From assembly GCF_900115595.1 (NCBI RefSeq), contig NZ_FOXA01000029.1, positions 1-33,596 of the forward strand: a stretch of 33,596 bases of DNA, given 5' to 3'. Under the pieces are notes generated by a model that made no database searches, was not told where the DNA came from, and saw only the letters and a list, made by a program, of their open reading frames with translations. The stretch is from Tranquillimonas alkanivorans. Its GTDB lineage: Bacteria > Pseudomonadota > Alphaproteobacteria > Rhodobacterales > Rhodobacteraceae. Numbering within the stretch: position 1 is the first letter of the stretch; each line of letters starts with the position of its first letter. A program made the translations under genes and the position numbers. Shown piece after piece: positions 22,067-30,964 of this stretch.

Positions 22067-23515
22067 TCAACCCGCGAAGACATAGGACGTCTTGACGGTG
22101 GTGTAGAATTCGGCCGCGTAACGCCCCTGCTCTCGCGGGCCGTAGGACGATCCCTTCCGCCCTCCGAACGGCACGTGATAGTCAACGCCCGCTGTCGGCA
22201 AGTTCACCATCACCATCCCCGCCTGCGCTTTCCGGCGGAAGGTGCGGGCATATTTGAGGCTGCCGGTGCAAATGCCGGCCGAGAGGCCGAAGTCGGTATC
22301 GTTGGCCACCGCCAGTGCCTCCTCGAAGTCGCCCACGCGGATCACCGACCCGCAGGGTCCGAAGATTTCCTCGCGGTTGATACGCATGGTGTTGTCGGTA
22401 CCGAGAAACAGCGCCGGCGCTTGAAAGAAGCCGGGCGTCTCCAACTCAAGCCGTTCACCGCCGATGACCTCGGCCGCCTCCGACTTTGCGATCTCCACGT
22501 AGTCGAGGTTCGAGCGTAGCTGTTTTTCGTCCACCACCGGCCCGATCTGAGTCGCCGGATCCAAGGCGTCGCCCACCTTCAGCGCCTGCATCTCGCGCGT
22601 CAGAGCCTCGACGAAAGCGTCGTGGATGCCGCTCTGGACGATCAGGCGGGACGATGCTGTGCAACGCTGCCCGGTCGAAAAGAACGTGCCGTTCAGGCAG
22701 GCCGGGACGGCCACCGACAGATCGGCGTCGTCGAGCACCACCATCGGGTTCTTGCCGCCCATCTCCAACTGGACCTTCTTCTTCATCCGGCCACAGATCT
22801 CTGCAATCCGGTTGCCGGTGGCGACGGAACCGGTGAACGAGATCGCATCGATCTCGGGGTGGTTCACCATGGCCTCGCCCACGATCGAGCCGCGGCCCAT
22901 CACCAGGTTGAAGACGCCGGGCGGGCAGCCGGCCTCGTCCAGCAGGCGGGCGATGACGTGGGCGCAGCCGGGGGTCAGGTCGGCCGGCTTCAGGATCACG
23001 CAGTTGCCGAAGGCCAGCGCGGGAGCGATCTTCCAGGCGGGAATGGCGATCGGGAAGTTCCACGGCGTGACCAAACCGACGATACCCACTGGCTCGCGCA
23101 CCACCTCCACGTCGATGTCCGGGCGAACCGACGACTGAAGATCGCCCGCCTGGCGTAGCGCCTCGCCGGCGAAGAACTTGAAGACCTGCGACGCCCGCAT
23201 CGTCTCGCCGATGCCTTCTGCCAGGGTCTTGCCCTCTTCGCGGGCGAGCAGAGTACCGAACTCCTCTTTCCGTGCTGCGAGCGCATTTCCCACGGCGTCG
23301 AGAAGATCGTGCCTTCGCTGCGGCGTGCTGGCAGCCCATTCCTCGCGTGCGGCCTGCGCGGCTGCCACCGCCCGCTCCACGGCCGACGCGTCGGCCGAGG
23401 CGTAGAGGCCGATCACGTCCTCCGTGTTGGAAGGGTTCACGTTCGGGCGGTGGTCGTCGGCCGCGACCCACTTGCCGCCGATCAGGTTCTCGAAGCTGTC
23501 GAGCGTGTCTCTCAT
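22067..23515 (-). CDS. NAD(P)-dependent aldehyde dehydrogenase
   Basis: A 482-residue ALDH, the usual family length. Asn153 (TPWNFP), Glu251 (QLEMGGKNP) and nucleophile Cys285 (GQRCTASSR) are all present, as are the cofactor segment (SFTGSVATG) and the C-terminal PFGG. The overall sequence is closest, by recall, to alpha-ketoglutaric semialdehyde dehydrogenases, which often work next to a DHDPS-family dehydratase, as here. It would oxidise an aldehyde or semialdehyde to an acid in the cytoplasm. ATG 23515 has AGGGGAA about nine bases upstream. It lies between the DHDPS-family gene and the deaminase in a ten-gene operon. The semialdehyde substrate is inferred, not shown. Confidence 0.88.
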   Translation of the reverse strand: MRDTLDSFENLIGGKWVAADDHRPNVNPSNTEDVIGLYASADASAVERAVAAAQAAREEWAASTPQRRHDLLDAVGNALAARKEEFGTLLAREEGKTLAEGIGETMRASQVFKFFAGEALRQAGDLQSSVRPDIDVEVVREPVGIVGLVTPWNFPIAIPAWKIAPALAFGNCVILKPADLTPGCAHVIARLLDEAGCPPGVFNLVMGRGSIVGEAMVNHPEIDAISFTGSVATGNRIAEICGRMKKKVQLEMGGKNPMVVLDDADLSVAVPACLNGTFFSTGQRCTASSRLIVQSGIHDAFVEALTREMQALKVGDALDPATQIGPVVDEKQLRSNLDYVEIAKSEAAEVIGGERLELETPGFFQAPALFLGTDNTMRINREEIFGPCGSVIRVGDFEEALAVANDTDFGLSAGICTGSLKYARTFRRKAQAGMVMVNLPTAGVDYHVPFGGRKGSSYGPREQGRYAAEFYTTVKTSYVFAG

Positions 23516-23536
23516 GTGGTCGTTCCCCTGTTGGTC

Positions 23537-24415
23537 TCAGCCCGCGAGCGCGGGCTCTGTCCGGTCCAGCGCATCGAGCGCTTGTCTTTCCTGCGGCGCG
23601 AGGTCGATGAAGGGCGGCAGGGTGTTCGCCCACGTCCTCTCCCCCGTCCTCCGCGCGACGAGGTATTTCACCGACGGGATCAGCGGCTGCCGCCCAATGG
23701 CTGCTCGAAGCTCCGCGATACGGGCGTGCAGGTCGGGCGTTCCGCCTGTGCGCCACGTCTCGGCGCAGATCGATGCCGAATGGTTGACGGTGGCTGAGAT
23801 GCAGCCTGCGAAGCCCGACGTGGTGGCGTCTCCAAGACTGGTCTCGGAGCTTGGGAATACGGCCATGTCCGGCGCCGCCACGACAATCTCACGGCAATAG
23901 TCGAGGTCGCCCGAGGAGTCCTTGATCCCTCGGAACCGCTCGGGCGCAGCCCGGTGCAACTCCTCGATCACCGCGACCGGGATCTTCAGACCGGTCATTT
24001 GCGGGTAGTTGTAGAAGTAGATCTGGATCGCGCGGTCACCCAGCGCCTCATGCAGCGCAATGTACCAGCGGACCAGCCCGGCATCGGAGACCGGAGCATA
24101 GTAGTATGGCGGCAGGACCAGCGCGACGCGGTAGCCGAGGTCGTCGGCATATTCGGTCAGCGCGATGGTCTCGGCCAGCGACGGCGTGCCGGTCCCTACC
24201 ATCAGCCGCTCGGGCGCGAACGTGCGGGCGGCCCAGCCCATGACCGTCTTCCGCGTCGCGCTGTCGAAGGAGTTCGCCTCTCCGGTCGAGCCCAGCACGT
24301 TCAGCCCGTCACACCCGTTGTCGAGCACCCAACGGCAATGCTCGACGAAGAGCGCCTCGATCGGCTGACCTTGCCCGTCCACGGGCGTGGGCACTGCGGC
24401 GATGATGCCTTTCAT
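23537..24415 (-). CDS. DHDPS/NAL-family lyase
   Basis: A 292-residue TIM-barrel protein of the dihydrodipicolinate synthase/N-acetylneuraminate lyase family. Marker residues are the GSTGEANSF loop (GxTGE), Tyr of FYNYPQMTG and the Schiff-base Lys of RGIKDSSGDLD. Members cleave or dehydrate 2-oxo acids through a Lys imine with pyruvate or a related ketoacid. Its neighbours do not belong to lysine synthesis, so it is probably a catabolic aldolase or dehydratase whose product feeds the adjacent aldehyde dehydrogenase. ATG 24415 is preceded by AAGGACATCGAC; longer readings run through the ferredoxin gene and are not real. The gap to the ferredoxin stop is ten bases. Confidence 0.85.
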   Translation of the reverse strand: MKGIIAAVPTPVDGQGQPIEALFVEHCRWVLDNGCDGLNVLGSTGEANSFDSATRKTVMGWAARTFAPERLMVGTGTPSLAETIALTEYADDLGYRVALVLPPYYYAPVSDAGLVRWYIALHEALGDRAIQIYFYNYPQMTGLKIPVAVIEELHRAAPERFRGIKDSSGDLDYCREIVVAAPDMAVFPSSETSLGDATTSGFAGCISATVNHSASICAETWRTGGTPDLHARIAELRAAIGRQPLIPSVKYLVARRTGERTWANTLPPFIDLAPQERQALDALDRTEPALAG

Positions 24416-24425
24416 GTCGATGTCC

Positions 24426-24773
24426 TTAGCTGTCCTGCGTTTCGGGCACGCGGCGGGCGTAATGCGCGAGACGCGGGTGATCCTTGATCGGCGGCGCGGT
24501 CTTGTACCAGCCGCCGGGTTCCTCGAGTTCGCCGTCTGCTGCGAGGAAGACCTCGCGGTTGATCTCGGCGAAGATCGCGTTGTCGGCGTCGAGCTCATCG
24601 TCGTAGCGGATCGCATCGACCGGGCAGATGCTTTCGCACATGCCGCACTCGATGCACTCGGTCGGATGGATGTAAAACATCCTTTCCCCCTCGTAGATGC
24701 AGTCGACCGGGCAGGACGTGGTACAGATACCGTCCTTCACGTCGATGCACTGGCTCTGGATGACGAGCGCCAT
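24426..24773 (-). CDS. 7Fe ferredoxin, FdxA-like
   Basis: A 115-residue two-cluster ferredoxin. Cys9-x7-Cys17-x3-Cys21-Pro and a further Cys25 are followed by Cys40-x2-Cys43-x2-Cys46-x3-Cys50-Pro, the arrangement of [3Fe-4S][4Fe-4S] ferredoxins. The C-terminal extension (GGWYKTAPPIKDHPRLAHYA) is typical of the proteobacterial FdxA type. It would carry electrons for one of the operon's redox enzymes, most likely the FAD oxidoreductase. ATG 24773 has GGAGGAGAC immediately upstream. Being inside a catabolic operon is unusual for the housekeeping FdxA and suggests a dedicated electron carrier. Confidence 0.88.
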   Translation of the reverse strand: MALVIQSQCIDVKDGICTTSCPVDCIYEGERMFYIHPTECIECGMCESICPVDAIRYDDELDADNAIFAEINREVFLAADGELEEPGGWYKTAPPIKDHPRLAHYARRVPETQDS

Positions 24774-24784
24774 GTCTCCTCCGT

Positions 24785-25561
24785 CTATCTTCCGCGCCAG
24801 ACGGGCGTGCGTTTCTCGCGGAACGCCTGGACCCCTTCTTCCTGATCCTCGGACGCCAGCGCCGCCATCAGTGCGGGCGTCTGAAGATTACGGGCCTCCA
24901 CCGGCGAGAGGTGCGCGGTTTGCCGCACCGTCTGCTTGATGGCGGCGACCGAGAGCGGCGCGCAGGAGAGAACGTCGGTGACCCAGGCGTCCACCTCCTC
25001 GTCCAGTGCCTCGGGCGCAACGACCGCATTTACCAGACCGTAATGCGCAGCCTCGGTGGCCGAGAGCGTGCGCCCGGTCATCATCAGACCGGCGGCGATG
25101 TTGCGCGGGATCAGCCGTTGCAGCGCCACCATGCCGCCGTCGAGCGGCAGGCGCCCTACCTTGGCTTCAGGCAAGCCAAACTTCGCGGTCTCGGCGGCGA
25201 TCACGATGTCGGCGCCCAGCACCATTTCGAACCCGCCACCCAGCGCCAACCCGTTGACCCGCGCGATGACGGGGATTGACAGGCTGGTTCGTAGTGAGAT
25301 GCCGCCGAAGCCATTGGGATTGCCGGTGGCCCAGTATTCAAGTCCCGATTTCCCGGTGTTGGCCTTCATATCCGCCCCGGCGCTGAAGGCGCGGTCGCCC
25401 GCCCCCGTCAGCACGACGCACCGGATGTCGTCGCGGACCTCGATCTCGTCCCAGATGCGGTCGAGCTCGGCCTCGGTCGCGGCGTCGACCGCGTTCATGC
25501 GGTCGGGCCGGTCGATGGTCACGCGGGCGACGTGGTCGCGGACGTCGAAAAGGACGCTCAT
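24785..25561 (-). CDS. Enoyl-CoA hydratase/isomerase (crotonase) family
   Basis: A 258-residue crotonase. The oxyanion-hole segment AFSAGADMK and ALGGGFEMVLGAD are present. Both catalytic glutamates of hydratases are retained: Glu112 (GGGFEMV) and Glu132 (FGLPEAKVG). It most resembles the carnitinyl-CoA dehydratase-like branch. It would hydrate or dehydrate a CoA ester. The start ATG (25561) overlaps the stop of the CoA-transferase gene (ATGA), with GGGAGG upstream, so the two are translationally coupled, as with CaiB and CaiD. The actual CoA ester is not known. Confidence 0.88.
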   Translation of the reverse strand: MSVLFDVRDHVARVTIDRPDRMNAVDAATEAELDRIWDEIEVRDDIRCVVLTGAGDRAFSAGADMKANTGKSGLEYWATGNPNGFGGISLRTSLSIPVIARVNGLALGGGFEMVLGADIVIAAETAKFGLPEAKVGRLPLDGGMVALQRLIPRNIAAGLMMTGRTLSATEAAHYGLVNAVVAPEALDEEVDAWVTDVLSCAPLSVAAIKQTVRQTAHLSPVEARNLQTPALMAALASEDQEEGVQAFREKRTPVWRGR

Positions 25562-26727
25562 ACCGCCTCCCGCCGCTCGGTCGCGTGCAGGCGGAATTCG
25601 CGGATCACTTCGTCCGTGTGCTGCCCCAGCTTCGGCGGGATGTGACGGACCACCACCGGAGCATCACTCAGGTGCACCGGGGAGCTGACGAGCGTGACCT
25701 TGCCCAAGAACGGGTGTTCGAGATCCAGCAGCATCTGGTTGGCCGCCGTCTGCGGGTCGTCAAGCGCCTCGCCAAGCGACCGCACCGGCGCGCAGAGCAG
25801 ATCCTGCTCCTCAAGCCGTTCGATCCAGTGGGCGGTGGTGTTCGTGGCGAAGGCGTCGCGGAAGCGTCCCTGCAAGTACGGCTTGTTAGCACGCTGCACG
25901 GCGAGCGTGGGATACTCGGGCGACAGATCCTCGATCTCCAGCGCAGTGCAGATGTCGCGCAGCGGGTTCGCCTTGAATGCGCCCACCACAACCAGTGCGC
26001 CGTCCGTGGTGTCAAACACCCCGGTCAGTGGCATGGCGGCCCAGTTCAGTACCTCGCGGTGCTTCGACCACTGCGCGGCCTCCTGCATCTGCATGGCGAT
26101 CATCGAGTCGTAGAGCGACACGCCGACCTTCTGACCCCGGCCGGTCTTCTCGCGCCCGAGAAGCGCGGCGAGGATGCCCTGAACCAGGTGCATACCGGCG
26201 GTGTAATCGCAGAGCGTGGTGGGATAGATCGACTTCGGAATTGCCGGGTCCTGCGTCTTCTCCATCACTCCCGTCATCGCTTGGGCGAGCACGTCCTGCC
26301 CGCCCTTGTGGGCATAAGGGCCGACCTCGCCGAAACCGGTGCCGGAGGCGCAGATGATGCGCGGGTTGATCTCTTTCAACGTGTCGTAGTCGAAGCCGAG
26401 CCGTTTCATCACGCCCGCGCGAAAGTTGTCGACCACCACGTCCGACTGCGCGACGAGGTCGTAAACCATCTGCCGCCCCGTCTCAGACTTGGTGTCGATC
26501 TCGACCGAGCGCTTGTTGCGATTGAGCGAGGCGAAGACCGCGTTGTTCATCGCCTCCTCGCTGGGCTCGCCGAAGAAGTTGCGCGACAGGTCGCCCGCGC
26601 CGGGGCGCTCGACCTTGATCACGTCGGCTCCGAAGTCGGCCAGCATCTGCGTGGCGCAGGGACCCATCATGACTTGGGTGAAGTCGAGGACGCGGACGCC
26701 CTCGAGCGGCAGGTGTTGCGTGTTCAT
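25558..26727 (-). CDS. CaiB/BaiF-type CoA transferase (class III)
   Basis: A 389-residue class III CoA transferase. The N-terminus LEGVRVLDFTQVMMGPCATQ with LADFGADVIKVERPGAGD is diagnostic. The catalytic aspartate should be Asp174 (TTLCDYTAGMH), the family's acyl-enzyme residue. It moves CoA from a donor such as succinyl-CoA or a product CoA ester to the free acid substrate. It acts in the cytoplasm, probably on the acid imported by the adjacent ABC system. ATG 26727 is favoured by GGGAGGAACAG; a GTG at 26742 overlaps the previous stop and is an alternative start. Coupled to the crotonase gene. Confidence 0.9.
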   Translation of the reverse strand: MNTQHLPLEGVRVLDFTQVMMGPCATQMLADFGADVIKVERPGAGDLSRNFFGEPSEEAMNNAVFASLNRNKRSVEIDTKSETGRQMVYDLVAQSDVVVDNFRAGVMKRLGFDYDTLKEINPRIICASGTGFGEVGPYAHKGGQDVLAQAMTGVMEKTQDPAIPKSIYPTTLCDYTAGMHLVQGILAALLGREKTGRGQKVGVSLYDSMIAMQMQEAAQWSKHREVLNWAAMPLTGVFDTTDGALVVVGAFKANPLRDICTALEIEDLSPEYPTLAVQRANKPYLQGRFRDAFATNTTAHWIERLEEQDLLCAPVRSLGEALDDPQTAANQMLLDLEHPFLGKVTLVSSPVHLSDAPVVVRHIPPKLGQHTDEVIREFRLHATERREAV

Positions 26728-26738
26728 CTGTTCCTCCC

Positions 26739-28103
26739 TCACGCGTCCACGGGCTCTTCGACCAGCGCGTTCGCCGACGGCACGTCGCCCGGATCGGCGC
26801 CCTGTGCGCGCATCTGTTTCTGAATGGCCGTTACATCGACGTCGCGCAGCGCGCAGTTCGCCTCCAGCGCCTTGGCGACGGCGATGCCCGCGGCCTCGCC
26901 CTGGCTCATGCAGGGCGGGATCTCGCGCGACTGCTTCTGCGCCTCGCTCTCGACCGAGTAGTGCCGGCCCGCGACGATCAGGTTGTCGAGCCCCTTGGGC
27001 AGCAGCGCCCGGTAGGGGGTGTAGTAATCGCGGCCTCGGCAGACGCTGTCGGCGAAGTGGCGGCGCTTCTTCACGTCGTCCTTTGTCACGACGTATTCGC
27101 CCTGCAGCAGCCGCGTCTGGCGGATGCCCATCTGCTCGGCCGCGCCCAACATCTTGGCGTTCTCGAAACCCGGCAAGTTTGCCCGCGCGAAAGCCAACAG
27201 ACCCATCATCCGCTCACGGCCCTCGTACTCGGCTTCGACCATGTGTTCGGGCGACAGTCCGTCGTAGCCCGGCATGTGCGGGCAGTTGCACCACACGATC
27301 CCCGGCAACGGCGTCTTGAGCCACCACATGCCCCACGCCCCGCCGATGATGCGGCGCGCCTGGCGGTCGAGCTTCTTGTATTCCTCGGGGTTCTGGTACT
27401 CGAACGCCTCGGCCTTCGCGGTGTCCACATCGCAAAGCCGGAAGACGGTAGTGACGATGAATTGGCCGTCGGTGAACGACGCCCCGGCCGAGGACGCCAC
27501 GTCGAGATCGCCGCTGGCGTCGATGACCATCTTCGCGCGGATCGCCTGGCGGCCCAGCTTGGTCTGGCAAACGACGCCGGTCACGCGGCTGTCCTCGACC
27601 AGCGCCTCGGAGAACCAGGAGTGCGTGCGCAGGTTCACCCCGGCGTCCCGCACCACATCGAGGCTCACGCGCTTCCAGGCGTCAGGGTCAAAAGCGACGG
27701 CGTGGATGATCGGCTGCGGCATGCCCTGCTTGTGGAAGTCAATGCAGCCCCAGCGCGACCACTTCTGCCACATCTCCCAGTTGGTCAGGCAGTCCTCGGA
27801 CGGCGGATAGACAGCACCGTCCTGGCGCTCCAGTCGGTCCACGAACTCGCTCACGATGCCGGTGGTGACGATCTCATTTCCCTCGTTCACCATGTCGTCG
27901 AGCACCAGAACCATTCCGCCCGAGGCCATACCGCCGAGGTGGTGGTAACGTTCCAGCAGCGTCACCGAAGCGCCGTTGCGGGCAGCCGAGACTGCAGCGG
28001 TCACACCGGCGGGGCCGGCCCCAACGACGACCACGTCGGTGTCGGCGACGACCGGGATTTGCTCGGACCGGGATGAGATGTGGTCTTTGTTACGATCGGT
28101 CAT
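26739..28103 (-). CDS. FAD-dependent oxidoreductase
   Basis: A 454-residue flavoprotein. The FAD-binding dinucleotide fold is at the N-terminus (DVVVVGAGPAGVTAA, Gly28-x-Gly30-x-x-Gly33, then ASVTLLERYHHLGG), and the family's second motif LDNLIVAGRHYS with ACQ-type C-terminal flavin contacts (CMSQGEAAGIAVAKAL) is near the end. The build is that of FAD_oxidored-type dehydrogenases. It probably dehydrogenates a small acid or its CoA ester and may pass electrons to the operon's ferredoxin. ATG 28103 follows CAGGAGGAG; an in-frame upstream start at 28133 is less likely. It lies between the permease (80-base gap) and the CoA transferase (11-base gap). Confidence 0.8.
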   Translation of the reverse strand: MTDRNKDHISSRSEQIPVVADTDVVVVGAGPAGVTAAVSAARNGASVTLLERYHHLGGMASGGMVLVLDDMVNEGNEIVTTGIVSEFVDRLERQDGAVYPPSEDCLTNWEMWQKWSRWGCIDFHKQGMPQPIIHAVAFDPDAWKRVSLDVVRDAGVNLRTHSWFSEALVEDSRVTGVVCQTKLGRQAIRAKMVIDASGDLDVASSAGASFTDGQFIVTTVFRLCDVDTAKAEAFEYQNPEEYKKLDRQARRIIGGAWGMWWLKTPLPGIVWCNCPHMPGYDGLSPEHMVEAEYEGRERMMGLLAFARANLPGFENAKMLGAAEQMGIRQTRLLQGEYVVTKDDVKKRRHFADSVCRGRDYYTPYRALLPKGLDNLIVAGRHYSVESEAQKQSREIPPCMSQGEAAGIAVAKALEANCALRDVDVTAIQKQMRAQGADPGDVPSANALVEEPVDA

Positions 28104-28183
28104 TTGGACATACTCCTCCTGATGCGCCGCCAACCATCTTTCGGATCGAGGCGCTTAATATTCAGATTTCACAGTGGGTTAGC

Positions 28184-28990
28184 CTACCAGCGGACCACCA
28201 GCCTCTCGGCTAACGTGACCATGGCGAACATGAACACCGACAGCCCGGACGACATGAACACGGTCGCGTAGAGCAGCGGCGAGTTGAAGTTGAAGGTGGA
28301 GTCGATGATCAGCGCACCAAGCCCCAGGTCGGCCCCGACCCATTCCCCCACAATCGCGCCGATTACGGACGTGGTGGCCGAGATCTTGAGCGCCGAGAAC
28401 AGGAACGGCAGCGACGACGGCAGACGCATCTTCCAGAACACCTCTGACTTCGAGGCCGACAGGATCCGCGCCAGCTCCAGTGCCTGGGGGCTGACCGATT
28501 GCAGGCCGCGCACCATGTTCACCAGCGTCGGAAAGAAGCAGATAAGCGCGGCGATCACGACCTTCGCGGTGATGCCTGGCCCGAAGATCAGAACGAGGAT
28601 CGGCGCGATGGCGAGGATCGGAATGGTGTTGATGAACACCGCGATCGGGAAGAACGCGCGCTCGACCTGGCGGCTGTGCACGAAGGCGACGGCGATAAGG
28701 ATAGCGGCGATGTTGCCCACGGCGAAGCCCGCAACGCTTTCGAAGAGCGTCGGCCAGAAGTTCTCCATCAGCACCGGAAACTTGCTGATGAAGGCACCGG
28801 CCACGTCCGACGGCGCCGGCGCTATGTAGGTCGGCACGCCGAAAAGCTTCACGCCGATCTGCCACAGGGCGATCAGGCCAAGCGCGGTACCCAGCGGCAC
28901 GCCCACGGCTGCCATGCGGCGCCTGCGGTCCTTGATCTTCTCGACGTCCTCGATGGAGGGCACGGACTGCATGTCTTCGATGACGGCCAT
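28184..28990 (-). CDS. ABC transporter permease, NitT/TauT type
   Basis: A 268-residue inner-membrane permease with six or so hydrophobic segments (GTALGLIALWQIGVKLFGV, FAVGNIAAILIAVAF and others). The cytoplasmic EAA loop is at SPQALELARILSASKSEVFW, with the trailing RLPSSLPFLFSALKI. This is the SsuC/TauC-like permease family. ATG 28990 overlaps the ATPase stop by one base and follows GGAGACTTGCTG; a TTG three codons earlier is possible. It would form the channel with the adjacent ATPase. Confidence 0.9.
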   Translation of the reverse strand: MAVIEDMQSVPSIEDVEKIKDRRRRMAAVGVPLGTALGLIALWQIGVKLFGVPTYIAPAPSDVAGAFISKFPVLMENFWPTLFESVAGFAVGNIAAILIAVAFVHSRQVERAFFPIAVFINTIPILAIAPILVLIFGPGITAKVVIAALICFFPTLVNMVRGLQSVSPQALELARILSASKSEVFWKMRLPSSLPFLFSALKISATTSVIGAIVGEWVGADLGLGALIIDSTFNFNSPLLYATVFMSSGLSVFMFAMVTLAERLVVRW

Positions 28991-29799
28991 CAGCAAGTCT
29001 CCAGAAGGTTGCGCAGGTAGGCCGAGTAGCGGTTGAACTCGGGTGTGTCGCGTTGAGCGATGGTGCGCGGCTCGGGCAGGTCGATGTCGACCACCTCGCG
29101 CAGGCGGCCCGGATGCGATTTCAGCATGATGACCTTCTGGCCCAGGAACACCGCTTCCGCGATGGAATGGGTGACGAAGAGGATCGTCGTCCCCGTCTCG
29201 CGCCAGATGTCGAGCAGTTGAAGGTTCAGCCGGTCGCGCGTCATCTCGTCGAGCGCGCCGAACGGTTCATCCATCAGCAGAAGCTTCGGCTGGCAGACCA
29301 GCGCGCGGGCGATGGCGACGCGCTGGCGCATGCCCCCCGACAGCTCGTGCGGCAGGGCATCTTCGCGCCCCTTCAGACCTACGAGTTCCAGAAGCTCTCG
29401 CGGAGATCGGGAACCCACTGGAATGTCGATCCCGCGGTTGCGCCCGATCTCGAGCGGCAGTTCCACGTTCTTCAGCGCACTGCGCCAGGGCAGCAGCGTC
29501 GCGTCCTGAAAGACGAAGGCGAACTCGCGGGCGAGCCGCGCCTGCTCGGTCGTCTTGCCGAAGATCGTCACATCTCCCGAAGCCGCGGGAATAAGGTCCG
29601 AGACCAGCCGCAGCATGGTGGACTTTCCGCAGCCAGACGGGCCGAGGATTGTGTAGAACGAGCCGCACTCGATATCGAGCGTCAGCTCCTCGATCGCGGT
29701 GAACGTGCCGAAGCGGACGGAGGCCGCCTGCAGCGACGCGGCGAGGTCACGGGGGGCCGATTGGACCGGCGCACCCTGGATGTTCTCGGCAGCCATCAT
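28990..29799 (-). CDS. ABC transporter ATPase, NitT/TauT type
   Basis: A 269-residue nucleotide-binding protein. Walker A is GPSGCGKSTMLR, the signature is LSGGMRQRVAIARAL, Walker B is LLLMDEPFGALDEM and the switch His is in ILFVTHSIAEAV. It belongs with SsuB/TauB-like importers and powers uptake through the neighbouring permease. The start could be ATG 29799 or a GTG at 29808 that overlaps the stop of the binding-protein gene; neither has a strong ribosome site, suggesting translational coupling. Confidence 0.92.
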   Translation of the reverse strand: MMAAENIQGAPVQSAPRDLAASLQAASVRFGTFTAIEELTLDIECGSFYTILGPSGCGKSTMLRLVSDLIPAASGDVTIFGKTTEQARLAREFAFVFQDATLLPWRSALKNVELPLEIGRNRGIDIPVGSRSPRELLELVGLKGREDALPHELSGGMRQRVAIARALVCQPKLLLMDEPFGALDEMTRDRLNLQLLDIWRETGTTILFVTHSIAEAVFLGQKVIMLKSHPGRLREVVDIDLPEPRTIAQRDTPEFNRYSAYLRNLLETC

Positions 29800-29804
29800 G
29801 GCGG

Positions 29805-30848
29805 TCACCCGTAATTCGGCCGCGCGTCGGCGGTCTCTTCCAAGACGGACAACGTCATCACGTCGTCCACGGCGGGGGCGGCATTCTCGAACTGTCCGAG
29901 GCTGTCATAGGCGTCGATCTGCGCCTGCCAGTTCTCCTTCGTCATCGTGCCCCACCCGCGTTCTGCGGTGGCGTCGTTGAAGGAGTAGTCGAGCACCATT
30001 CCCACGGTCTTGAGCTCGTTCTCTCGGTCGAGGTTTGGGTAGCGCGACACCAGGATGTCGACGGCCGCCTCGGGGTTTTCGTGCACCCAGCCCCAGCCCT
30101 TGGCGATTGCGCGCAGCATGCCCTGCACCAGCTCGGGGCTCTCGGACAGCGTCTGGTCGGTGACATAGTACGGGTTCGCGTAAAGCTGGATGCCGGCATC
30201 CCACAGCGACATGTCCACACGCTGATCGCCCAGGATCTCGAGCGCGCTGGTGTTGGTCCTCCAGCCGGTGACGACGTCGGCCTGCCCAGTCATCAGGGGC
30301 GCCATGTCGGAGCCCATCACCAGCACCTCGACGTCATCCTCGGAAATACCATTTTTCGCCAGCAGTGCTTCGAGCAGGATCCTTGCCGTACCGTTCGTGG
30401 CTACGCGCTTGCCCACAAGGTCCTTCGGCTCGCGCACCGGGTTCTTCTCGAGCGAGAAATAGGTGAACGGGTGCCGCTGATAGCCGGCGGCGATGCACTT
30501 GACCGGAAGGCCGGCCGAGCGGGCGAGCATGAGCGACGGGCTCGACGAGATCGACCCAATGTTCGCGCGGCCCGAGGCCACCGAGGCGACGCCGTCGATG
30601 TTCGGCCCGCCGGGCACGATATCGAGCGCCAGGCCCTCTTCGGCGAAGAAGCCCTGCTCATCCGCCGCGACCTCGCCCAGAATGCCGTTGCTCGCCAGCC
30701 ATCCCAATTGGAGCGTCACGGTCTGCAGGTCCTGAGCGAACGCCTTTTCGATACTGACGAAGGTGCCGGTGCACGCAGCAGCGCCGACCGCCCCCAAAGA
30801 CTTCAGTACGGACCGTCGGCTGAGGGCTGGTGATATGTCGCGAGTCAT
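29805..30848 (-). CDS. Periplasmic substrate-binding protein, Tat-exported
   Basis: A 347-residue NMT1/THI5-like binding protein of NitT/TauT importers. The N-terminus has a twin-arginine signal (SRRSVLKSLGAVGAAACTGT, cleavage probably after KAFA at about residue 37). Mature sequence begins DLQTVTLQLGWLASNG, with the family's VASGRANIG and DLVGKRVATNG segments. It binds the imported compound in the periplasm and delivers it to the permease. ATG 30848 has AGGAGACCAAG directly upstream. It is the first gene of the operon, and its promoter lies in the 154-base spacer shared with the divergent LysR gene. The ligand is not predictable; relatives bind aromatic acids, sulfonates, pyrimidines or thiamine precursors. 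Confidence 0.88.
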   Translation of the reverse strand: MTRDISPALSRRSVLKSLGAVGAAACTGTFVSIEKAFAQDLQTVTLQLGWLASNGILGEVAADEQGFFAEEGLALDIVPGGPNIDGVASVASGRANIGSISSSPSLMLARSAGLPVKCIAAGYQRHPFTYFSLEKNPVREPKDLVGKRVATNGTARILLEALLAKNGISEDDVEVLVMGSDMAPLMTGQADVVTGWRTNTSALEILGDQRVDMSLWDAGIQLYANPYYVTDQTLSESPELVQGMLRAIAKGWGWVHENPEAAVDILVSRYPNLDRENELKTVGMVLDYSFNDATAERGWGTMTKENWQAQIDAYDSLGQFENAAPAVDDVMTLSVLEETADARPNYG

Positions 30849-30964
30849 CTTGGTCTCCTGTTGGGCTCCAGACTCGGCCGCTGCATTTTTGTGTCCTTGT
30901 CCGGCCGATGGCTTGAGGTTAGGACCCAACGAGGCGATGCAGGTAGAATAAAGTTCTGCCACCC

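Noticed and set aside
22455-23756. A long frame opposite or overlapping the aldehyde dehydrogenase
   Set aside because: The ALDH reading in the other frame has all catalytic residues at family length. This frame is a shadow.
23537-24415. Lysine-biosynthetic dapA
   Set aside because: The catalytic residues fit the family, but the gene is inside a catabolic operon with a CoA transferase, crotonase and ALDH.
25585-26823. A 412-residue plus-strand frame across the CoA transferase
   Set aside because: It is antisense to a class III CoA transferase with clear motifs.
26961-28076. A 371-residue plus-strand frame
   Set aside because: It is antisense to the FAD oxidoreductase, which has the dinucleotide-binding motif.
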